Source: Acanthamoeba lenticulata (taxonomy: Eukaryota > Discosea > Longamoebia > Acanthamoebidae). Taken from it: a stretch of DNA of 15,746 nt. The stretch lies in the NCBI GenBank assembly GCA_002179805.1, contig NAVB01002192.1, positions 1 through 15,746 on the forward strand. The letters run 5' to 3'. The notes below the pieces were generated by a model. The model had not been told where the DNA came from and searched no databases. It was given only the letters and a program-made list of their open reading frames with translations. Positions 9,200-15,746 of this stretch are shown piece by piece; position 1 is the stretch's first letter, and each line of letters begins with the position of its first letter. The position numbers and the translations under genes were made by a program.

Positions 9200-9823
9200 C
9201 TTCTCTTGTGTGGATTGTTGTGCAGCTCTTCGATTAGCGTGTATGTTGGAAGCGAAAGAAAGGTCCAGGTGTAGTGCTGCCGTGGTGCTTCGTGTATCAG
9301 AGACTTTATGAGGTCTGGGGTCGTTGTGGCCCTCTACATTGTCGGACGAGCCCATGCCGCACCGGGGCTGCAAGCACCACGCCGCCACACGAACAAGCAA
9401 GACATCGCTCTCCGCGCATTTCCGGCGGATTTCCCGGCGAATCGTTAACTGCTCCAGCTCCTGGTCTTCGCTGTCCGGTTGGGCGTGGCAAAGTGCTCAG
9501 TCAAAAGGGACATGCCACTTCTTTCTCTACCCAGTGAAATGTCGCAGCCGGCTCTCGTAAGGGATAGACCAGGTTTGGGTCGCGTGTTCGACTCATGCTC
9601 CCGCCGCGAAAATGTCTTGCCCTTCACATGAAGCCACACGCAGAGAGGTTGAGGGCATTGTGGTCCCCCAGACGTGATGCGAGCGTGAGCAGTTGTTGGG
9701 CGATGTCATTGCCTGAGGGCTCGGCTGGCCACACCGTTTGTCGAAGACTTCGTCAACGAATTGCGGGCAGAGGGAGCGCTAACGCGAACGCGAACACGAC
9801 AGCAATGGACTACAACGACACCC
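9200..9823. other. Unassigned stretch upstream of the F-box/MORN gene
   Basis: No gene can be called with confidence. On the minus strand the frame of the F-box/MORN start stays open back to 9496 (about 99 codons), including the coding-like segment SEDQELEQLTIRREIRRK at about 9473-9420 but without an early ATG. On the plus strand several short frames overlap with no recognisable product. A tRNA-like T-arm at 9582-9598 has no matching rest of a tRNA. It may contain the promoter and 5' UTR of the F-box/MORN gene and the 5' end of the orphan locus to its right. Confidence 0.4.
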
Positions 9824-10277
9824 ATGGATGAAGACGAGCACGAGCCGCTAGGATCACACAACCGCTACTCGCCACCACCATCACTGCTAGCACCGCCTCA
9901 GAGACCCGCTCGCGAGTCCTCTCCTCCCGCTACCTCCTTTCAATCCCAGCCTGGTGAGAAGGTGACAACTCTCGCTTGCGGCAGCACCAGCGAGCATGAC
10001 CCATAGGCTATGACTCAGATGAGGTCCCGTCCATGGTGAATCAGACGCCACGCGCGTCCAACCACGTCCGCCCGCCCACAACAGCAGCCCCGCTCCAGCG
10101 CCTACGCCCGCCAAGAGTCGCCTCTCTGTCGCTGAACAGATGGCCAGAATTGCCATCGGGCAGGGCCCAACCGCCATGTTGAAGCCCGGTAGCTATCCGT
10201 TGTCACCGCTGCCAGCTAGTGGTCGTGTGGGTCTTGTGCTGGGCACACGGGGTGCGGCCTTGTCTTGGGCAGCTTGA
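9824..10277 (+). CDS. Candidate orphan gene: short Pro/Ser-rich protein (hypothetical)
   Basis: Not recognised. A two-exon model reads 9824-9953 and 10024-10277 (TGA 10275-10277), joined by a 70-nt intron with a good donor (G/GTGAGA) and AG acceptor; 127 aa. The start MDEDEHEPLGSHNRY is acidic, followed by a Pro/Ser-rich disordered-looking part (SPPPSLLAPPQRPARESSPP) and then a more ordered-looking segment, SRLSVAEQMARIAIGQGPTA, followed by MLKPGSYPLSPLP. Without splicing the first frame stops at 10004-10006 and the second has no start, so the splice decides the call. The frame is also open upstream through FVEDFVNELRAEGA (about 9737-9778), so the true start may lie further left. The last 20 residues may be wrong if another intron begins near 10235. 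Confidence 0.35.
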
Positions 10278-10448
10278 GGGGGACAAAGGCATTGGGTAAA
10301 GACTTAGAAAATTAGTGAATTGCTCGCGGCAGTTTCTTATTTCCGTCTTCAGAAAAATCCGGCCACCCCAGGCGCCCCAAGTTTCGTGGCGCACAGCGGG
10401 ATTCTCGACAATCAACACTCCTCTTGATCGGTTCTCCGTACAATAACA

Positions 10449-10742
10449 ATGGGCAAGGGAATTCTGCTGCCGCAGCCGCTCAAGTCTTTCCTCTACCGAC
10501 AGGTGACCGTGATCACCGTCGGATCGGTCGTTGTCGGTACCGCCTTCGGCGCCTACCAGAACTACACCACCCGCGCGGCCGATGAGAGCCAGCGCCAGAT
10601 CCGCCTTAAGCAGGCGGAGAAGGAGGCCCGCTTCTCGCACACCCTTCTCTCCAAAGCCGACCTGAAGAAGACTCTCGAGGAGCAGGGCTTCGACATGGGT
10701 TTCTACGAGGTTGAGGAGGCTGATGAGGAGGAAATTCAGTAA
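10449..10742 (+). CDS. Small single-span membrane protein, ATP synthase subunit e-like (tentative)
   Basis: Uninterrupted 97-codon frame from ATG 10449 to TAA 10740-10742, in the context ACAATGGG. The protein begins MGKGILLPQPLKSFLYRQ, then one hydrophobic span at about 19-37 (VTVITVGSVVVGTAFGAYQ) carrying Gly spaced as GxxxG-type packing motifs, then a charged helical part rich in Gln, Lys, Arg and Glu, and an acidic tail (YEVEEADEEE). The pattern PLK..xRY-like entry, glycine-rich span, then NYxxRAxE and a charged coil resembles mitochondrial F1Fo ATP synthase subunit e, whose GxxxG helps complex dimerisation. The similarity is weak and short; another inner-membrane accessory subunit is possible. 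It is followed by a 3' UTR intron and a poly(A) signal. Confidence 0.55.
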   Translation: MGKGILLPQPLKSFLYRQVTVITVGSVVVGTAFGAYQNYTTRAADESQRQIRLKQAEKEARFSHTLLSKADLKKTLEEQGFDMGFYEVEEADEEEIQ

Positions 10743-10754
10743 ACAATTACTATG

Positions 10755-10849
10755 GTGAGTACTCTCTTTTATCGCTTGTCACTGCCATTTTGTGCTGTTC
10801 GCCATCATCACCCCATTAATTCTCCGCTCCCCCCCATCTGTACCTGCAG
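10755..10849 (+). other. Predicted 3' UTR intron of the subunit e-like gene
   Basis: ATG/GTGAGTACTC is a canonical donor 12 nt after the stop codon, and a pyrimidine-rich tract ending in TGTACCTGCAG/T is a canonical acceptor 95 nt later. The stretch between is T/C-rich like other introns here. The junction lies only 12 nt past the stop, too close to be expected to trigger nonsense-mediated decay. Confidence 0.6.
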
Positions 10850-10922
10850 TAAAGCTCCCGGCGGATGTGCAACCATCAACTCTTGTTGCGCACGGTGACC
10901 GTGCCTAAGACGGCCATGCTCC

Positions 10923-10928
10923 AATAAA
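10923..10928 (+). terminator. Poly(A) signal AATAAA of the subunit e-like gene
   Basis: AATAAA followed by a short T run (CATTTTTTGTC) about 180 nt after the stop, or about 85 nt once the predicted 3' UTR intron is removed. The convergent TFIIIA-like gene ends at 10999. Confidence 0.6.
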
Positions 10929-10998
10929 CCATCACATTTTTTGTCTACTCGGATTCTTTATGGAGGTCAATGCACTATTCACCTCAGCAGTGAACGAT

Positions 10999-12580
10999 TC
11001 AAGAAAGAGGGTCTTGTGGTTGTGGGACTTGGGCAAAGTCATACACCTCCGCAGTGTTCGTGAAGTCAGCGGACACCCCCAAAAAGTCGCGCACGACGTC
11101 GAACTTACGCTTCTTCCTCGTCCGCTTGACGCTCTCCGTCTGCACGTTCTCATCCTCGTTGAGTTGAGCCCAAACACAAGAAGGGGAAGGAGAGCGCGAG
11201 GCAAGGCACCTTGGCCGAGTGTTTGGCGAGGACGTGTCGCTGCAGGAGGTGCTTGTAGCCGAAGGACTTACCGCAACCGGGTTCCTCGCACACAAACGCG
11301 CGTACACCGTCGTGCACCACCTTCATGTGGGTGGCCAAGTTGCTCTTCTACTCGCGAGTAGAGAAGTCAGAGTTAAAGAGGGAAGAAGGCAAGTTGATAG
11401 AAGAGGAGGAGGACGCGAGACCAACCTTGGTGTAGGAGCACCCGCACGTCTCGCAAGTGAAAAGGGGCTGCGTGGAGTCGGCGTCGTGGAGGCGGAGGTG
11501 CTGCGTGAGGCCCGACTTGCGCGTGAACGTGCGGCCACAGATCTCGCACGGGAACTCGCCCTTGGCCACGACCAGCGGCCCCTCGGTCGCCTCCCCCGCC
11601 GCTGGCGCGAGGCCGGTGGCCGCCGGGGCCCCGCCCGAGTGCTCCTCCTTACGGTGCTTGACCAGCTCGCTTTGCTTGGCGAACGCCACGCCGCAGCCCT
11701 CTGCCCCGCACACGTAGCGCTTCTCCCCTGCGCGCGCACGACCTGGCGTCAACACCCATACGCAGCCCAACACACAACATACAAGCGAGCGTGTGTGCGT
11801 GCGCATACCTCTGTGTGCGCCGTCGACGTGCCTCCGCAGCTGGCTCGGGTGCAGAAAGCCCTTGTCGCAGCCGGGCTCCGTGCACGGGTAGGGGAAGTCG
11901 TGGCCGTGCTCGGTGCACAGGTGGCGCTGCAGCTGGCCGTGCTTGGCGAAGCGGGCGTCGCAGCCAGGCACCTCGGTGCATGCGTAGGGCTTCTCCCGGC
12001 GGTGCTGGAGCTGGTGTCGCCGCAGGTGCTGCGCCGTGAGGAAGGCCGCCTCGCAGCCCGGGTGATCGCATTTGTGGGGCTTGGTGCCCGAGTGCGACAG
12101 TTCGTGTCGCTTGAGGTGATGACTGCGCGTGAAGCGCCTGTCGCATCCGCTGAACCCGCAAACGAATGGCCGCTGATCGCGTAGGGAAGATGAAAAATGA
12201 GATTTCAATTTGTCACAACGCAAATGAAGCAGGCGAGAGAAATGTACTTCGCCGGTGTGCGAGCGCATGTGATCAGCAAGCTTGCCCTCTCGGTTGAAAC
12301 GCTTGCCGCACCCCGCGAACACACAGATGTAGGTACCGTCTTCATCTGTCTTTGCCCTCTTGGCCCCTGCAGCTGGAGAGGCAGACCTCCGTCGCTTTTT
12401 TCGCGTGGTCTCTCCTTCGTGGGTGTCAGATGTTTCTTCTTCATCTTCTTCGTCGAACTCGATCAATTCCTCTCCGCCCTGATCTCCTTCATCGTGTTGC
12501 GGTTCCCACTCGCTTTCTGTGCACTCGCTCAGTTCACTTTGGTCTGACAGACCAGACCCGAGCCTGTGGTGCCCCGGCAT
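10999..12580 (-). CDS. Nine-finger C2H2 protein, transcription factor IIIA-like
   Basis: Five exons on the minus strand: 12580-12248, 12172-11809, 11727-11426, 11347-11210, 11154-10999 (TGA 11001-10999); 1293 nt, 430 aa, phases consistent. An acidic N-terminus carries a basic patch (RKKRRRS, about 60-66). Nine C2H2 fingers follow, beginning YICVFAGCGKRF (Cys86, Cys91, His104, His108) and ending FVCEEPGCGKSF (His371, His376). Fingers 7 and 8 have the short CxxC form (CEICG, CETCG); finger 4 has Cx5C. The TGE-RPF linker of fingers 1-2 is rebuilt exactly by splicing, which supports the model. About 27 Ala/Gly-rich residues separate fingers 6 and 7. The tail has a basic segment (KRTRKKRKFD). Nine fingers with irregular linkers is the layout of TFIIIA, which binds the 5S rRNA gene and 5S RNA; another multi-finger factor is possible. 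Confidence 0.8.
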
Positions 12581-12794
12581 CTTGCCCGTGCTATACAGCC
12601 AGAAATCACAGATCGAATTTGCAGATCAGATCTTCGAGATTTCTCCTTCTGTTACTTTTTCTTGTGCTTTTTGTATTGTTTCGGAAACACTTTTAAAATA
12701 TAACCTTTTTGCGTTTCATAAATAAGATGCCGGAGACCAAGAAGGAAGAAGGCGAGAGAGTGGCGACGTCGTGATGATGTAGTAGCATAGAAAT
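12581..12794. promoter_or_regulatory. Intergenic region, promoter of the TFIIIA-like gene
   Basis: 214 nt between two minus-strand genes. On the minus strand TATATTTTAAAA lies at about 12702-12691, some 110-120 nt before the TFIIIA-like ATG, a possible TATA element. The rest must hold the 3' UTR of the GTPase gene. No other gene was seen. Confidence 0.3.
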
Positions 12795-14095
12795 TTACAT
12801 GAGGATACAGCCCTTGCTCTTAGTCTTCTTCTTAACGACCACCGGGGCCACGTCCGCGGACGCGCCGTCCTTCGGGGCGGTGGACACTCCTCTGGCCTCC
12901 TGCACGCACTGCACGGCAACGCTGAACACCTTGTCGAGACCCTTCCGCGTCTTGGCCGACACTTCGAGGTAGCTCGCCGCAGAGATGCTCTTCGCCATCT
13001 CCTTGCCCTGCGGATCGCAACCAACAACAACGCCGACAACGGACACTGAGTGAGCGGACCCGACTACAAAACAAGAGAAGAAGAAGAACAAGGTGGTGAT
13101 ATGATGGTGGGGCTACCTCCTCGCTGGTGATGGGTTCGTATTGTGTGGTGTGTGGGTCGGCCGTCTCGCTGTCTCGAAGATCGACCTTGGTGCCCACCAA
13201 GAGATGAGGAATATTGGGCACGTAGTGGTTCACCTCTGGGTACCACTAAAGTAGAACGTACGCATAAACGTTCACACATGAGCTCACGTACCCTCTCCAC
13301 GACAAAGTATACAACAAAAGAAGATGGAATAGAAAGTAGATATGAAGTGGATCAGATTAAGGGGGAGGGGGCTAACCTTCTCCCTAATAGCGTCGTAGGA
13401 GGCTCGGTTGACAGTGGAGAAACACAACAAAACAACGTCGGCTCCAGGATAACTGCGACAGTGAATGGTTTTTGTGTGAATGGAGTGTCAAAAGGGGGGA
13501 ATGCATGCAAAAGAAAAGACAATAAATACCTGAGAGGCCTGAGCCTGTCGTAATCTTCCTGTCCTGCCGTATCCCACAGATGAAGAAGGATGTTCTCGTT
13601 GTCACTCTTCATCTGAGCGGTGTAATTTTCGAACACGGTAGGCACGTAGTCCGTAGGGAACTTCTTCGTGGCGTACGAGATGAGGAGCGAGGTCTTGCCG
13701 ACAGCACCATCACCGACAACGACGAGCTTGATGCGGGTAGCGCCCGCAATGTTCTGTATTCATTAAACAGGCAAAGCAGATATGAGAACAACTAGGTTAC
13801 CGCCACAACAGGGAAGAAACTTGACGCACCACTTGCTCGCCAAGGCCCTCGATTTTCTCCTTGAGCTCGGAAACCTTCTCCCTGACCTCTTCGTCATCAA
13901 GGTCTGGAAAGTGGAAACGAAGAGAGGTAAGGCAAAAAAGAAATGAATGTGTGAACTGAGGGCGGGGGGAGGTACAGGTCTCCCATTTGACATTGCTCAG
14001 CCACTCCAACAAGGCTTCTTTGTCCTGTTTTTTGCTTGGTTAACCTCTGTCGTGTAAGCGAGTAGCGGGCATTGGGGGGACGTAGGTACCGCCAT
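12795..14095 (-). CDS. Rho/Rac-family small GTPase with N-terminal extension
   Basis: Seven exons on the minus strand: 14095-14090, 14024-13976, 13903-13830, 13753-13530, 13452-13377, 13245-13117, 13007-12795; 771 nt, 256 aa, phases consistent. The G domain is complete: GDGAVGKT (57-64), effector loop YVPTVFENY with Thr82, DTAGQE (104-109), TKVD (162-165), SAK (203-205). A Rho-type insert region lies between TKVD and SAK. A polybasic stretch (KKKTKSKG) precedes the CaaX box CILM, so C-terminal prenylation is expected; Met at the end favours farnesyl by the usual rule. Typical Rho proteins have about 190-200 aa and start just before the P-loop; here about 45 residues precede it ([14 protein letters not shown], then [20 protein letters not shown], likely helical). 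The first coding exon is only 6 nt (Met-Ala). Such proteins control actin and membrane dynamics. The exact subfamily is not assigned. Confidence 0.86.
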
Positions 14096-14687
14096 TGTGA
14101 CAATTGAAAGGTGCAGAAATGCCTAGATACGGCGATTCGTTTCTTCTTATCTACAAAGAATCCTCTCTTCCTTTACGGCGTGGAAGGAGAGATGGGATGC
14201 GAGACAAAAATGTGGGAGCGCCGAGGCTTCACGGAGGCGAATTGAATGGGGATTCGCCGAATGAGTCGTTTAGCGGTCTCTTGCAAGCTCCAGCGCCTTC
14301 GTGTTGTCGGTTCCGCCCTTGGCGCCCACACCACAAGGTCGCGCCCAATAGCCGCCCGCACTTCCCACCCCAATCGGAGGGCCACCTTTTGTCGACATCT
14401 AATACCTCATTAATTGCAGTCGACAGGCACGAGCCAAGTAGCTTGCCCACTGCTGGCATCGTGTGGGTACGTTGGGGTCGTAAAGAAGGTCCAGGGTGTG
14501 CTTTGCACGTCTGGGCCTGACCGAGAAGCGGAGGAGGTCCTGGCTGGCGCTTACTTCTTAGGGCAAAACAAACATCAGCAATTTCAGGGAAGAACAGAAA
14601 AAACAAAAATGGTTGTACTTTCTTTGCTTTGGGGAGGCGTCATCTGGAGACAAAAAAAATAAAACCAGCTGTTGGAACACTATCAAG
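14096..14687. promoter_or_regulatory. Divergent intergenic region between the GTPase and NAD synthetase genes
   Basis: 592 nt separate two divergently transcribed genes, so both promoters should lie here. No frame with coding character was found. A 7-bp inverted repeat, GGCGAAT (14236-14242) and ATTCGCC (14252-14258), is present. An A-rich run at about 14651-14663 ends 24 nt before the NAD synthetase ATG. No clear TATA box was seen. Confidence 0.4.
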
Positions 14688-15746
14688 ATGCAACCAGCCC
14701 TGGCCACAGTAGCAACATGCAATCTCGACCAATGGGCCATGGATTTCTCCGGCAATCTGGAGCGCATCCTGGCTTCATTGCGCGCCGCTCGCGCGGCCGG
14801 TGCCCGCTACAGGCTCGGCCCCGAACTGGAGATTCCTGGCTATGGCTGTGAGGACCACTTCCTCGAGCAGGACACCTTCTTGCACTCCTGGCAGTCGCTT
14901 GCCACCATCCTTTCGCCTCAGTACGTCGGGCTCACGCAAGATCTCTTGTGCGACTTTGGAATGCCCGTCATGCACCGGTGCGTGTTCGCCACTTCTGGTC
15001 TGGTGGTGAACCTTCGCTTCCACCTCTCTTGTTGCAGCTTCTTCTTGTCCTGACCACCACTACACCAAACACAGCGATGTGCGCTACAACTGTCGCGTGT
15101 TTGTGCTCAACGGCAAGGTGCTGCTGATCCGGCCCAAGCAGTTCCTGGCCAGCGACGGCAACTACCGCGAGGAGCGCTGGTTCTCCCAGTGGAAGCACAA
15201 GCGCACCGTCGAGGACTTCCTCCTGCCCCAGTGCATCCGCGCTCTCACCGGTGCGGACGCGCTCTGTGTGTCCATGTGCGCGCCTTTTCTTGCCCGGCCT
15301 GACTCGGCTTGCAGGCCAGACGACGGTCCCGTTCGGCGACTGCTACCTGCAGACGCAGGACACGGCCATCGGCGTGGAGACGTGCGAGGAGCTCTTCACG
15401 CCCGACTCGCCCAACATCTACCTCGGCCTGGCGGGCGTCGAGATCTTTGGCAATGGCTCGGGTACGCTCTCTTTACGATGAGGACCGCCTCCTCGCCCAG
15501 GCCTCTCGTCCCAGTTTGCTCATCCACCCCATCGGTGGGCTCAGGTTCCCACCACCAGCTGCGCAAGCTCAACCAGCGGGTGGACTTGATCCACAACGCC
15601 ACGCGCAAGAACGGCGGGCTCTACCTCTACTCCAACCAGCAGGGCTGCGACGGCGGCCGCATGTACTACGATGGCAGCAGCATGATCTTCATGAACGGCG
15701 AGCTTCTGGGCCAAGCTTCTCAATTCTCCCTCAAAGACGTCGAAGT
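14688..15746 (+). CDS. NADSYN1: Glutamine-dependent NAD+ synthetase, N-terminal part (truncated by window end)
   Basis: Four exons are visible: 14688-14977, 15075-15250, 15315-15461, 15545 to the window end; 271 residues, introns of 97, 64 and 83 nt with consistent phases. The enzyme makes NAD+ from deamido-NAD+, ATP and glutamine. All of what is seen belongs to the nitrilase-fold glutaminase domain: [17 protein letters not shown] at the start, [16 protein letters not shown] with catalytic Glu46, LIRPK with catalytic Lys118, and [14 protein letters not shown] with nucleophile Cys179; all three catalytic residues are kept. [17 protein letters not shown] and [10 protein letters not shown] are further family signatures. 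The ATP-binding synthetase domain lies beyond the window. The ATG at 14688 is chosen because it gives the family N-terminus, although the frame is open to 14613. Confidence 0.93.

Noticed and set aside
9582..9598. T-arm-like hairpin GCGTG-TTCGACT-CATGC
   Set aside because: The 3' strand of an acceptor stem would need GGCGGGA or similar upstream and none is found at tRNA distance; at best a decayed tRNA-derived fragment.
9595..9831. 78-codon plus-strand frame left of the orphan locus
   Set aside because: No recognisable domain, repeat-driven end (ANANANTT), and it overlaps the better-supported orphan model in another frame.
10203..10640. 145-codon minus-strand frame opposite the subunit e-like gene
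   Set aside because: No domain; the plus strand encodes a compact protein with a clear membrane span, canonical start and poly(A) signal.
11219..12184. 321-codon plus-strand frame opposite the zinc-finger gene
   Set aside because: The minus strand encodes nine intact C2H2 fingers with matching splice phases; this frame is a shadow.
14104..14520. 138-codon plus-strand frame in the GTPase/NAD synthetase gap
   Set aside because: No recognisable domain, low-complexity basic composition, overlapping frames on the other strand equally open; treated as non-coding promoter DNA.

Overview
The window looks like nuclear DNA of a free-living amoeba, most like Acanthamoeba (inference from gene content and style; no search was run). 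The signs are GC-rich coding sequence, genes densely cut by short GT-AG introns (mostly 55-131 nt) rich in T or in CA/GT/CG runs, short intergenic gaps, and a wholly eukaryotic gene set. I see no mobile element, CRISPR array, rRNA or convincing tRNA.

Layout. 19-314 (+): last two exons of an RRM protein, best matched to the final RRM of RBM19/Mrd1 (pre-rRNA processing). 448-5487 (+): conserved oligomeric Golgi complex subunit 1 (COG1), 17 exons in my model, about 1166 aa with all phases consistent. 5533-7275 (-), convergent with COG1 and only 45 nt away: a membrane-anchored prostaglandin E synthase 2-like protein (8 exons, 369 aa) whose CxxC pair reads HPAS. 7526-9199 (-): an F-box protein with about 13 MORN repeats (3 exons, 505 aa). 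9200-10448: a poorly explained stretch with one candidate orphan Pro-rich gene (+, 9824-10277) and an unexplained open frame on the minus strand. 10449-10742 (+): a 97-aa single-membrane-span protein resembling ATP synthase subunit e, with an intron in its 3' UTR. 10999-12580 (-): a nine-finger C2H2 protein of TFIIIA type (5 exons, 430 aa). 12795-14095 (-): a Rho/Rac-family GTPase with an unusual N-terminal extension of about 45 residues and a 6-nt first coding exon (7 exons, 256 aa). 14688-15746 (+): 5' part of glutamine-dependent NAD+ synthetase (4 exons seen, runs off the window).

The genes are housekeeping functions of different pathways (ribosome biogenesis, Golgi tethering, mitochondrial/redox, ubiquitin adaptor, Pol III transcription, small-GTPase signalling, NAD synthesis). 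I see no operon-like logic joining them. The most unusual content is the GTPase extension, the prostaglandin-synthase-like protein without its thiol pair, the orphan locus at 9.2-10.3 kb, and a set of COG1 introns built from TCGCCCC repeats that can fold into hairpins exposing a CTGAC branch-site-like motif.
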